Origin: Arthrobacter sp. SLBN-112
GTDB taxonomy: Bacteria; Actinomycetota; Actinomycetes; Actinomycetales; Micrococcaceae
Length of the DNA: 64,000 nt
Direction: 5' to 3'
Assembly (NCBI RefSeq): GCF_030944625.1
Contig: NZ_JAUSXY010000001.1
Location: 2,480,001-2,544,000, forward strand
Made by a program: the position numbers and the translations under genes. Below the pieces are notes generated by a model. That model searched no databases. It was not told the DNA's origin and was given only the letters and a program-made list of their open reading frames with translations. Numbering within the stretch: position 1 is the stretch's first letter; each line of letters opens with the position of its first letter. Shown in pieces: positions 46,944 to 55,513 of the stretch.

Positions 46944-49900
46944 GGATCCATCATCTGCGCATCTCCGGCTTCGGCCCGTTCGCCGGAACCGAAGACATCG
47001 ATTTCGACCGCCTCAGCGCCCACGGCCTGTTCCTGCTGAACGGCCCCACGGGCGCCGGCAAGACCAGCGTTCTCGATGCCATCTGCTTTGCCCTCTATGG
47101 ATCCGTTCCCGGAGCCCGGCAGGACGGCAAACGGCTCCGCAGCGACCATGCCGAGCCTGGCCAGGAACCGGCCGTAACCTGCGAATTCTCCGCCCAGGGG
47201 CGCCGCTTCGAGGTGACCCGTTCGCCGGCATGGGACAAGCCCAGTGCCCGCGGCAGGAACGGCTTCACCACCCAGCAGGCCAAAACCCTGCTCCGTGAAC
47301 GGGTCGGTGGAACCTGGGTGGAAAAATCTGCCCGTAACGACGAGGCCGGCGCGGAGATCATGGCCTTGCTGGGCATGGACCGTGAGCAGTTCACCCGGGT
47401 CGTCATGCTGCCGCAGGGCGATTTCGCCGCCTTCCTCAGGTCCAAGGCCGCCGACCGCCTTGACCTGCTGCAGAAACTTTTCGGGACGCAGCGGTTTGAA
47501 GCGCTCGAACAGGAACTGTCACGGCAAGCCAGCGCGGCCAAGGAAGACGTCGCGGCCCTGGGCGGGCAGCTGGGCATCCTTGCCTCCCGCGCCGAAGCCG
47601 AGGCCGCTCCGCTCCAGCTTCCGCAGGAGGGGGCCCCGGCGGTGGAAGACACCGCCGGGCGGCTTGACTGGTTGCAGGCCGCTGTTGCGGGGCGCCTGGC
47701 AGAGCTCACGGAGCACGCTGCGACCGCGACGTCCCTCAGCCAGGACCGCCGCAGCGACGTGGAACGGGAAACCGCACGGCACGAGCGGGCCCGGAAACTC
47801 CAGGCGGCCACCGTGCGGCAACAAGCCGTGAAGGACGGGGCGGCCCGGCAGGAAGAACTCGCCGCCCGGCTCAGCCGCCACCGCGAGGCCGAGGTCCTCC
47901 AAGGGCAGCTGCAGGCCGTGGATGCCGCGGCCGGCAAAGTGCGAAGCGCGGAGGCCGCCGCCGAGTCGGCCATGACCCTGCTCAGGATGGCTGCCGCTGA
48001 CGGCACCGAACTCGCCCAGCTCGGCCTGGGAGCGGCTGAGGCTGCGGCCGCCGCACCGGTCCAGGCCGGCGACGCCGCGGGGGAGATTGTGCCCGGGGCC
48101 GCAGAGGAGCTGGGCCGGCTCCGGTCGCTGCTGGCCGTCGTTGAGGCACGGTTGCCGGACGAGCAGAGGCTGAAGGACCTGCGTGGGCGGCACCGCAGCC
48201 TGGCCGGCAGGCAGGACGAACTCAGGCTGCAGGTGGAGACACTGGGAAACCGCGCAGCGCAGCTGCTGGCGGACCGGGGACTGTTGGCAGGAACCATGGA
48301 CCAGCTGGAGTCCCGTGCCGCCGAGGCCGCACTCCGCCGCAAGGAAGCAGCTGCCGCCGCGGAACTGCTCGACGTCGTCCAGCGGTACGGGACGGCTGTG
48401 AAGAGCCGGGACCTCGTCACCGCCCGCTGCGAAGACTCGCGGGAGAAACTGCTGGAGGCGAAAGGCCGCTGGCTGGACCTGCGGGAGGTTCGGCTTGCCA
48501 ATGCGGCGTCCGAGCTTGCTGCCAAGCTGGTGGCCGGCGAGCCATGTCCGGTATGCGGAAGCGGGGATCATCCGGGGCCGGCAGGATCCGGCACAGGAGG
48601 CCCGGCCCTGGCCCAGGCCGAGGAAGACGCCCATGCTGCCTATGAAGCGGCCGAGGCAGCCCACGGGGCGGTCAGCGCCGAACGTGCCGAGGCCGAGCAA
48701 ACGGTGGCCGTCCTCGCCGGACAGGGAGGGACCACCCCCGTGGCGGAGGCCCGCGCAGGGGCTGAGGAGGCGCTGGCTGCGGCCGGGGCTGCCGAGCAGG
48801 CCGTGGAGGAGCTCCAGCAAAAGCGGCAACGGCTGGACGCATTCGATGCGGGTATCGAACAGGCCCGCGCCGCGCTGTCAGACGCGGAGGCTGAGCTGTC
48901 CCACAGCGGTGTCCTGCTTGCCGACCTCGCCGAACAGGCTGCTGCATTGGACACCGCCCTTGCCGGCCTGCGGGGAAACCACAGCAGCTTGAACCGGCGG
49001 CTGCGGGTCCTCGAGGATGCCGTGGCGGTGCTGGACAAAGCCGTAGAAGCGCAATCACGGCTGGATACCGCCAGGTCGCAGGCCGCGGAGGCGCAAGAGA
49101 ACCTTGAGCTGGCCCTGCCGGAGGCAGGTTTCGCCTCAGCCGGCGACGTCCGCAGCCAACTCCTGGGAGCTGCGGATGTGGCAGCACTCGAAGCTGCCGT
49201 CCGCTCGGCCCGTGATGAAGCTGCCCGGGTGGCCGGACTGTTCGAGTCGGAAGACCTCGTGCTGGCCATGGCCGAAGCCGGCGACGGCTTTGTGGCCGAT
49301 GATGAACGGCTGGAAGCACTACGCACGGAAGCTTCCGCCGCGCACAATGATGCCCGGGAGGCCGATCTCGCTGCCGGCCTTGCACGCCGGTGCCTGGCGG
49401 CACTTACCTCCATCGCGGCGGAATACGAGGACCTGGTGTCCTCGTCCCGGGAGCCGGCGGAGCGGGCCCAAATGCTCGCCGGTCTGGCCGAAGCCGCAGC
49501 AGGCAGGGGTGAGAACACCTACCGGATGAGCCTGAACAGCTACGTCCTGGCCGCGCGGCTGGAACAGGTGGCCCTCGCCGCATCCGAGCGCCTCGTGGCC
49601 ATGAGCGATGGCCGGTACCTGCTGCAGCATACCGATGCCAAGGCGGCGCGCGGCGCCAAATCGGGGCTGGGCCTTGAAGTGGTGGACCAGTGGACGGGCT
49701 ACCGCCGGGACACCTCCACACTGTCCGGCGGTGAATCCTTCATGGCCTCGTTGTCGCTGGCCCTGGGCCTGGCGGACGTGGTCCAGCAGGAGTCCGGCGG
49801 CGTGGAAATCGAGACCCTGTTCGTTGATGAAGGCTTTGGCAGCCTGGACGAACAGTCCCTGGAACAAGTCATGGACGCCCTGGAAAGCCTTCGCGACGGC

Positions 49901-50029
49901 GGCAGGGTAGTGGGGCTGGTCAGCCATGTGGCCGAGATGAAACAGCGGATCGGCACCCAGCTCCAGGTACTCAAGAACCGGAACGGCTCCACGCTGCGGA
50001 TATCCGAAAGCGTTGACGCACTTCCCTGA
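46940..50029 (+). CDS. sbcC: Exonuclease SbcCD subunit C
   Basis: SbcC (Rad50-like) is the ATPase partner of SbcD. The 1029-residue protein has the Walker A LNGPTGAGKTSVLDAI near residue 38, long coiled-coil arms rich in Ala, Glu and Leu, a zinc hook GEPCPVCGSGDHPG (CXXC near residue 536), and a C-terminal signature TLSGGESFMASLSLALGL with Walker B TLFVDEGFGSLDE. The size is normal for the family. It starts with GTG. Confidence 0.96.
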   Translation: MRIHHLRISGFGPFAGTEDIDFDRLSAHGLFLLNGPTGAGKTSVLDAICFALYGSVPGARQDGKRLRSDHAEPGQEPAVTCEFSAQGRRFEVTRSPAWDKPSARGRNGFTTQQAKTLLRERVGGTWVEKSARNDEAGAEIMALLGMDREQFTRVVMLPQGDFAAFLRSKAADRLDLLQKLFGTQRFEALEQELSRQASAAKEDVAALGGQLGILASRAEAEAAPLQLPQEGAPAVEDTAGRLDWLQAAVAGRLAELTEHAATATSLSQDRRSDVERETARHERARKLQAATVRQQAVKDGAARQEELAARLSRHREAEVLQGQLQAVDAAAGKVRSAEAAAESAMTLLRMAAADGTELAQLGLGAAEAAAAAPVQAGDAAGEIVPGAAEELGRLRSLLAVVEARLPDEQRLKDLRGRHRSLAGRQDELRLQVETLGNRAAQLLADRGLLAGTMDQLESRAAEAALRRKEAAAAAELLDVVQRYGTAVKSRDLVTARCEDSREKLLEAKGRWLDLREVRLANAASELAAKLVAGEPCPVCGSGDHPGPAGSGTGGPALAQAEEDAHAAYEAAEAAHGAVSAERAEAEQTVAVLAGQGGTTPVAEARAGAEEALAAAGAAEQAVEELQQKRQRLDAFDAGIEQARAALSDAEAELSHSGVLLADLAEQAAALDTALAGLRGNHSSLNRRLRVLEDAVAVLDKAVEAQSRLDTARSQAAEAQENLELALPEAGFASAGDVRSQLLGAADVAALEAAVRSARDEAARVAGLFESEDLVLAMAEAGDGFVADDERLEALRTEASAAHNDAREADLAAGLARRCLAALTSIAAEYEDLVSSSREPAERAQMLAGLAEAAAGRGENTYRMSLNSYVLAARLEQVALAASERLVAMSDGRYLLQHTDAKAARGAKSGLGLEVVDQWTGYRRDTSTLSGGESFMASLSLALGLADVVQQESGGVEIETLFVDEGFGSLDEQSLEQVMDALESLRDGGRVVGLVSHVAEMKQRIGTQLQVLKNRNGSTLRISESVDALP

Positions 50030-50071
50030 CCCCGGCGGATATACTTGACCGCGTTACCGGGTTGCGCGCAT

Positions 50072-50100
50072 CGGGAGGAGGGACGATGCGCACCGACTGA
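50072..50100 (+). other. Strong ribosome site with a four-codon mini-ORF before the MFS gene
   Basis: GGGAGGAGGG (50073-50082) precedes ATG at 50086 by three bases, but the frame stops at TGA 50098-50100 after MRTD. The mini-ORF is in the same frame as the following transporter, whose TTG start is at 50113. It may be a leader peptide or a recent nonsense mutation in the transporter start. Confidence 0.45.
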
Positions 50101-50112
50101 ACGAGCCCGGAA

Positions 50113-51459
50113 TTGACACCTCAAACTACCCCTTCAGCCACCCACGACGTCCCGGCCCGGGGCAAAGACGTTCCCGCCCGCGACGATGCTGCCCGGGACT
50201 CCGGACGAACGGCAGCAGCAGGCCGCTTCGCGCGCCTTCCTGAACTCGCCGGCCGGGCGTTTCTTCCGCTGGGACTTTTCGCGCGGCTGCCGCTGGCCAT
50301 GTTGACCGTCGGCACACTGACCCTGGTCACCTCGGTCAGCGGTTCCTTTGCCGTTGGCGGGACGGCCGCGGGCGCGGTCGGCATCGGCTCGGCGCTGGGA
50401 GCGCCCGTCCTTGGGTCACTGGCCGACAGGCAGGGACAACGTCCCGTGCTGCTGGTGTCGGCAGTCCTCAACACGGTGGCCGTGCTGGTGCTGGTCCTGG
50501 CCGCCCTTGCCACCGGAAGGAACGGCGGATTCCCGCTGGCCGTCCTGGCCGCGGCCTTTGCCGCCGGTGCAACATGTCCGCAGGTGGGCCCGCTGGCCAG
50601 GGTCCGATGGATGTCGCTGACAGCTGCCGGTGGAGGCGCTGACGCCTCTGCCGGCAGCGCCGCACGCGACCTGGACACCGCGCTCTCCTACGAAAGCACG
50701 GCCGACGAAGTGACCTTTGTCCTCGGGCCGGCGCTGGTGGGAGTACTTGCCAGCATGGTTACTCCCTGGCTGCCGCTGGCCCTGGCAGCGGCCATGACCA
50801 TCACGCTTGTCCCGGCCTTCGCCGTGCACCCTACCCACCGTGCCGTACCGGTCACCCGGCATGCCCGGGGCAGGAAAGGCGCGGGTGCTGCGACATCCCG
50901 AAAGCTGCCCCTGGCCGTGGCGCTGCCCGTTATGGCGATGGTCTGCATGGGCACGTTCTTCGGTTCCACCCAGGCGGCCCTTAGTGCCTTCTCCGCCAGC
51001 CTGGCGGGCGCGGAAATCGCGGGATTGCTGTACGCGGTCATGGGACTGAGTTCGGCGGCCGCTGCGCTCTCGGTTGCCTACTGGCCGCGCAGGGCGGCCC
51101 TGGCGCTGCGCTGGGTGCTGTGCGCGGTGCTCATGGCGGCGTTGGCGGTCCTGTTGCTGTTGCCGTCGTCCCTGCCCATGATGGCGGCAGTCCTGCTGGT
51201 CCTTGGACTTCCGGTGGGGCCGGTCATGGTCACCGTGTTTGCCGTCGGCGGAGCGTTGGCTCCCGCGGGCCGGCTCGGCACGGTCATGACCGGCCTGGCC
51301 AGTGGCATTGTCGCCGGAACGGCGGTCGGCTCAGCCGTTGGCGGCCAGCTGGCACAGCTCCACGGGTCCGGCGCGGCGTTCCTGGTCCCGGTGTGCGCGG
51401 CGGCAGCGCTGGCGCTGCTCGGTGCGGGAACCGCCGTCGTACTTCGCCGGCGGCGCTGA
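50113..51459 (+). CDS. MFS transporter, 12-helix
   Basis: A 448-residue major facilitator with a Thr/Ala/Asp-rich N-terminus of about 45 residues and 12 predicted helices. The cytoplasmic loop between helices 2 and 3 carries the family motif GSLADRQGQRPVLLV (GxLaDrxGrkxxLl). The substrate is unknown. The start is uncertain: TTG 50113 follows an in-frame TGA at 50098 with a good ribosome site upstream of it. It converges with the IclR gene. Confidence 0.83.
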   Translation: MTPQTTPSATHDVPARGKDVPARDDAARDSGRTAAAGRFARLPELAGRAFLPLGLFARLPLAMLTVGTLTLVTSVSGSFAVGGTAAGAVGIGSALGAPVLGSLADRQGQRPVLLVSAVLNTVAVLVLVLAALATGRNGGFPLAVLAAAFAAGATCPQVGPLARVRWMSLTAAGGGADASAGSAARDLDTALSYESTADEVTFVLGPALVGVLASMVTPWLPLALAAAMTITLVPAFAVHPTHRAVPVTRHARGRKGAGAATSRKLPLAVALPVMAMVCMGTFFGSTQAALSAFSASLAGAEIAGLLYAVMGLSSAAAALSVAYWPRRAALALRWVLCAVLMAALAVLLLLPSSLPMMAAVLLVLGLPVGPVMVTVFAVGGALAPAGRLGTVMTGLASGIVAGTAVGSAVGGQLAQLHGSGAAFLVPVCAAAALALLGAGTAVVLRRRR

Positions 51460-51488
51460 CGCGCACTGGTGCCCGGCGGTCCGCCGCC

Positions 51489-52223
51489 TTAGGCCAGCTG
51501 GCTCTCGATCCTGGCCGCGCTCTCGGCGATGGCGGCGCCCACGGCGTCGGGGTCGTGGGCCGAACGGATGTAGACGACGGCGAGGGCGGCCGGCCGGCCG
51601 CCGGGCACCCGCACAGGCGCGGCCAAGGAGGAGACTCCGGCGATGACCTCGTCATGGCTGGCGGAGTATCCCTTCCGGCGTGCCTCGGTGGCCTCCGGCC
51701 GGTAGGGGATCCCGGTCTCCAGCCTGTTCCACTCCGCCTCCGTCAGGGCGGACTGGATGGCGATCCCGGGTGCGCCGGCGTTGATGGGGTGCCGGGTCCC
51801 CGGGTGCTGGGCAACGGTGGCTCCGGAGTGTCGAGGCTCCACCGTGACCAGCGTGATGCAATCGTGGTGGTCCCACACCGCCACGAACGCCGTCATGTTC
51901 AGTGAGTTTGCCAGCTGGGTCAGTTCCGGAAGCGCGGCGCTCTGCAGGTTGCGCGACACGCCGCGGGCCAGGACCGCGAGTCCAGGGCCGGGCTGTACCC
52001 GGCCCGCGTCATCGCGCACCAGGAGCGAATGGTCTTCCAGGGTCCGCAGGATCCGGTACGCGACAGAGCGGTGGACACCCATGGCATCCGCAAGCTCTGC
52101 GATGGTCAAAGGTCCCGGCGCAGCGGCCAGGATCTCAAGGGCACGGATACCGCGCGACAGTGTCTGGGACGGGGAAGCCTGCGGCAGGGCCGCTCCGGCC
52201 TGCGCTGGGGCGGGAGGAGTCAT
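51489..52223 (-). CDS. IclR family transcriptional regulator
   Basis: A 244-residue regulator. The N-terminal winged helix (about residues 22-80) includes GIRALEILAAAPGPLTIAELADAMGVHRSVAYRILRTL; the C-terminal effector domain includes VAVWDHHDCITLVTVEPRHSGATVAQHPG and HPINAGAPGIAIQSAL. IclR proteins usually control transport and breakdown of small organic acids. The divergent gene is an MHS-type transporter, a likely target. A palindrome at 52307-52329 in between may be its operator. ATG 52223 follows a TAGGAT box by six bases. Confidence 0.93.
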   Translation of the reverse strand: MTPPAPAQAGAALPQASPSQTLSRGIRALEILAAAPGPLTIAELADAMGVHRSVAYRILRTLEDHSLLVRDDAGRVQPGPGLAVLARGVSRNLQSAALPELTQLANSLNMTAFVAVWDHHDCITLVTVEPRHSGATVAQHPGTRHPINAGAPGIAIQSALTEAEWNRLETGIPYRPEATEARRKGYSASHDEVIAGVSSLAAPVRVPGGRPAALAVVYIRSAHDPDAVGAAIAESAARIESQLA

Positions 52224-52229
52224 GTGTCC

Positions 52230-52235
52230 ATCCTA
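52230..52235 (-). promoter_or_regulatory. Leaderless-type -10 box of the IclR gene
   Basis: On the minus strand TAGGAT ends six bases before ATG 52223. Confidence 0.55.
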
Positions 52236-52263
52236 GGTTGCCGAAACTGCGGGCACGGGACTC

Positions 52264-52292
52264 TTGTCCTCGCCGCGTTGTGCGGGTATTGT
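52264..52292 (+). promoter_or_regulatory. Candidate promoter of the MHS transporter gene
   Basis: TTGTCC (52264-52269) and TATTGT (52287-52292) are 17 bases apart. Transcription would start near 52299, just before the palindrome at 52307, leaving a leader of about 175 bases. Confidence 0.4.
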
Positions 52293-52306
52293 CCTTTATA
52301 CGAACA

Positions 52307-52329
52307 GTGAGTTCCAATATAGAACACAC
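52307..52329. promoter_or_regulatory. Candidate IclR operator palindrome
   Basis: Arms GTGAGTTC (52307-52314) and GAACACAC (52322-52329) match as an inverted repeat at seven of eight positions around a 7-base AT-rich spacer. A further GAAC at 52302-52305 makes a second pair with the GTTC. It lies in the 252-base space between the regulator and the transporter it probably controls. A shorter repeat (ACCG/CGGT, 52408-52421) lies nearer the transporter. Confidence 0.5.
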
Positions 52330-52475
52330 CTTCCACGGCGGCATCCCACCCAATCCAGCCATTCCGTGTTCCGCATCACGTTTTCGTAGTACCCTGCTAA
52401 CTAACTGACCGTTCTGTCGGTAATCCCTGAGGCGTCCGGACGGCACCGCCGCCCAATAAAAACAATGGAGTTTAA

Positions 52476-53810
52476 ATGACCACACCTTCCAAGGTGGACA
52501 CCCCCGCCGGTCCCAGCAGCCGGGCGGAGGAACGCAAAGTCCTCGCAGGCACCCTCGTGGGCACCACTATCGAGTGGTACGACTTCTTCATCTTTGCCCA
52601 GCTGACCGCAACGCTGCTGTCACCGCTGTTCCTGGCTCCGCTGAACGAGTCCAACCCGGGCCTGGCGCAGATCCTCTCCTTCGCCCTCATCGGCATCAGC
52701 TTCCTCTTCCGCCCCCTGGGCGCCGTTGTTGCCGGGCACCTCGGCGACCGCCTGGGCCGCAAGGCCATGCTGGTCTTCACCCTGGTGATGATGGGTGCTG
52801 CCACCGCGCTGATCGGCGTGCTGCCCACCTACGCGCAGATCGGCGCCTGGGCCCCCGTGCTGCTGATCGTGCTTCGCGTCATCCAGGGCTTCTCGGCCGG
52901 CGGCGAATGGGGCGGGGCTGCCCTCATGGCCGTTGAACACGCCCCCATGAACCGCCGCGGCCTGTTCGGTGCCTACCCGCAGATCGGGGTGCCCGTGGGC
53001 ATGATCCTGGCCACCGGCCTGTTGTTCTTCCTCAACACCGGAATGTCCAAGGAAGACTTCGCCGCCTGGGGCTGGCGCGTGCCGTTCCTGCTGTCCATCG
53101 TGCTGATCGTGGTGGGCTACCTCATCCGCCGCGCCGTGGCCGAGAGCCCGGTCTTCCAGGAAATGGCCCTGCGGAAGAAGGAAAGCAAGGCGCCGCTGGG
53201 TGAACTGGTCCGCAACTACAAAAAGCCTGTCCTGTATTCAACGATGATCTTCATCGGCAACAACGCGGCCGGCTACCTGCTCATCGCCTTCTTCATCTCC
53301 TACGCCACCAAGACGCTGAAGATGCCCACCCCGCAGATCCTCCTCGCCACCACCCTGGCATCCTTCGGCTGGCTGATCTTCACACTGGTGGGGGGCTGGC
53401 TGTCCGACCGGATCGGCCGCGTGAAGACGTTCCTGATTGGCTACGCCATCGTCTTCGCCTGGATGATCCCCATGTTCGCGCTGATCGACACCAAGGACAT
53501 CGTCCTGTACGGCGTCGCCCTGTTTGTCCTGACCGTCGGCCTTGGCCTCTCCTACGGCCCCATGTCCGCCATGTATGCCGAGATGTTCCCCGCCAACGTG
53601 AGGTACTCCGGCATCTCCATCGGGTACGCCTTTGGCGCCATCCTCGGCGGAGCCTTTGCCGCCACCATCGCCGAATCCCTGCTGCAGTCCACCAAGTGGG
53701 CCGGTTCGATCGGCATCTACATCATGGTCCTGTGCGTGATCTCGGCCGTGGGCGTGGTGCTGGCCAAGGAAACCAAGGGCCGGCCGCTGGGCGTCAGCAG
53801 CCACCACTAG
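52476..53810 (+). CDS. MHS family MFS transporter (organic acid or osmolyte:H+ symporter)
   Basis: A 444-residue transporter of the metabolite:H+ symporter family, which includes ShiA, ProP and KgtP. Diagnostic parts are GTTIEWYDFFIFAQLTATLL at the start, FRPLGAVVAGHLGDRLGRKAMLV, and QGFSAGGEWGGAALMAVEHAP. It has 12 helices. The substrate is not certain; dicarboxylates, shikimate, aromatic acids or betaine are possible. A weak GGAG precedes the ATG. It is divergent from an IclR regulator. Confidence 0.93.
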   Translation: MTTPSKVDTPAGPSSRAEERKVLAGTLVGTTIEWYDFFIFAQLTATLLSPLFLAPLNESNPGLAQILSFALIGISFLFRPLGAVVAGHLGDRLGRKAMLVFTLVMMGAATALIGVLPTYAQIGAWAPVLLIVLRVIQGFSAGGEWGGAALMAVEHAPMNRRGLFGAYPQIGVPVGMILATGLLFFLNTGMSKEDFAAWGWRVPFLLSIVLIVVGYLIRRAVAESPVFQEMALRKKESKAPLGELVRNYKKPVLYSTMIFIGNNAAGYLLIAFFISYATKTLKMPTPQILLATTLASFGWLIFTLVGGWLSDRIGRVKTFLIGYAIVFAWMIPMFALIDTKDIVLYGVALFVLTVGLGLSYGPMSAMYAEMFPANVRYSGISIGYAFGAILGGAFAATIAESLLQSTKWAGSIGIYIMVLCVISAVGVVLAKETKGRPLGVSSHH

Positions 53811-53839
53811 GGCCGTCACTCAACCCGGCCGCCCTCACC

Positions 53840-54541
53840 TCAGCCTCGCAGGCCCGGACGTTGCTCCGGGCCTGCGTCGTGCTGCAGGGGCTGCTGTTGG
53901 TTCAGCAGGTTGACGGCGTCGTCGTCGGTCAGCTGCCCGAAGTGCCGGTAGAAGCTGCCCACGGCCCGGAACTTGCCCGGCAGGTGCAGGCACACGACGG
54001 CGTCACACACGCGCTCCAGCGAGGCCTCGGCATCAACGGAACCCACCGGAGCGGCGGCCACCACGGTTGCCGCACCATCGGCACGCACGGCCTCGACGGC
54101 GGCCCGCATCGTTGCGCCGGTGGCCAGGCCGTCATCCACCAGCAGGACAGTCTTGCCGGTCAGGTCCGTGATGGTTCCCGGGTACAGGGCGGCCCGGCGC
54201 AGGATTTCGGTGCGTTCACGGTTCTCCACGTCGTCCAGCCACTCCTGGCGCACGCCGTGTTGGAGAACCCGCTCCAGCAGGGGCTTGTTGATCAGCCGGA
54301 CGATCCGTCCGTGCGCCCAGGCCAAGGCGCCGTAGGCGGTTTCCTCGTAGCCGGGGATGCCCAGCTTTCGTACCAGGACAGCGCCCAGGGGAAGGCTGAG
54401 GGCTTTTGCCGTGGCCGCCGCTACCGGGATGCCGCCGCGGGCCAGGCCAAGGACCACGGCGTCCGGCCGTTCACGGAACGTGGCAAGCGCGGCCGCCAGG
54501 CGTCCGCCGGCCTCCGTGCGATCCTCAAAACGCGTAGCCAT
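53840..54541 (-). CDS. Phosphoribosyltransferase domain protein
   Basis: A 233-residue protein of the type I phosphoribosyltransferase fold, with the PRPP motif TVLLVDDGLATGATMRAAVEA near residue 120 and a start FEDRTEAGGRLAAALATF. Stand-alone proteins of this group often lie next to alpha/beta hydrolases (here the next gene upstream) and may act on unusual acceptors. The base used is unknown. ATG 54541 has GGAAGGG upstream; the open frame extends further but lacks family sequence. A hairpin lies inside its last codons. Confidence 0.88.
   Translation of the reverse strand: MATRFEDRTEAGGRLAAALATFRERPDAVVLGLARGGIPVAAATAKALSLPLGAVLVRKLGIPGYEETAYGALAWAHGRIVRLINKPLLERVLQHGVRQEWLDDVENRERTEILRRAALYPGTITDLTGKTVLLVDDGLATGATMRAAVEAVRADGAATVVAAAPVGSVDAEASLERVCDAVVCLHLPGKFRAVGSFYRHFGQLTDDDAVNLLNQQQPLQHDAGPEQRPGLRG
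53847..53876. terminator. Hairpin embedded in the 3' coding end of the phosphoribosyltransferase gene
   Basis: An 11-base perfect inverted repeat (53847-53857 and 53866-53876) with an eight-base loop lies within the last codons, just before the stop at 53840. It is also 36 bases after the convergent transporter stop. It may end transcription on both strands although no T tract follows. Confidence 0.45.
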
Positions 54542-54606
54542 CTGTCCCTTCCCGCCGGTCCGGCCTGAGGTCAGCGTAAGCCCTGGGCGCGGCCGTCCAC
54601 CGGCCC

Positions 54607-55434
54607 CTAGACACCCAGGAAGGAAATGGCGGCCTGCTTGAAGGCCCTGCTGGTGATGGCGTTGGTGTGGTTCCGGCCCGGGAGGAGCAATTGCTCGGCC
54701 ATGGACCCGGCACCGCGCGCCAGCTCGGCGAGGTGGGGCAGCGTGCCTGCCCGTTCGTCCTTGTCCCCGGCAACCAGGAGCATTGGTACGTGCGGCACCG
54801 CCTCTGCGGGGTCGTAAGGTTCTGCCTTGATGGCTTCCACGAGCGACAGCAGCGCAAAGATGTTGTTGGTCGGCAGCAGCAGCGCCATCTTCAACAGCTG
54901 GGCCGTCGATTCGTCGGCGATCGGCGTGCCGTCCGCCAGGTAGTCCTGGGCGGCCCGAAGGTCGAACGCCGCCAGCGGATCGGTGTTGTTGGGGCCGCCC
55001 AGCACCAGCCTGTGGACGAGCTCCGGCTGGGTTGCGGCAAACTCCCAGGCGAGCCGGGAACCAAGGGAATATCCCACCACGTCCAGCCCGCTGGAAGGGT
55101 CGCCGTCGTGCAGCGGGCGCGCACCGGCGTCGAACGCTGCCTGAAGCAGGTCTGCCCTGATCCTGCTGGGGGAGTAGGAGTCCCGGTCTTCGGGGGCACC
55201 GCTGCGGCCGTGGCCGGGCAGGTCCACGGTGATAACCCGGCGCCCGGCTTCGAGCAGCGCGGCCACCCATCCGGTGTCCTCCCAGTTGAGCTTGGACGAT
55301 GAGGAGAAGCCATGCAGCAGCAGCACCGGCCGGAGCCCGGCGTCCGTGGCGGGCTCGTGCACCGCCACGTAGAGTTGCGGGTCGATTCCCTCGACGGTGT
55401 GCGCCTGCTGCTGTCCGGTGTGCCTGCCGCTCAT
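54607..55434 (-). CDS. Alpha/beta hydrolase
   Basis: A 275-residue soluble hydrolase. Features are the oxyanion region LLLHGFSSSSKLNWEDTGW, VDLPGHGRSGAPED, the nucleophile elbow VVGYSLGSRLAWE (Ser near residue 122), an Asp in AGDKDERAG and the His in GRNHTNAITS. The fold is like haloperoxidase and BioH-type enzymes; the substrate is unknown. GAGGAAC lies before the ATG. It lies upstream of the phosphoribosyltransferase and may form one transcript with it (65-base gap). Confidence 0.9.
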   Translation of the reverse strand: MSGRHTGQQQAHTVEGIDPQLYVAVHEPATDAGLRPVLLLHGFSSSSKLNWEDTGWVAALLEAGRRVITVDLPGHGRSGAPEDRDSYSPSRIRADLLQAAFDAGARPLHDGDPSSGLDVVGYSLGSRLAWEFAATQPELVHRLVLGGPNNTDPLAAFDLRAAQDYLADGTPIADESTAQLLKMALLLPTNNIFALLSLVEAIKAEPYDPAEAVPHVPMLLVAGDKDERAGTLPHLAELARGAGSMAEQLLLPGRNHTNAITSRAFKQAAISFLGV

Positions 55435-55513
55435 GGTGTCAGTTCCTCATCAGGTACGGCGCCCGGGCGGACCCGGCGCGTCGGTGCGTCTTCCTTGGAA
55501 AGGTAGCTTCACT

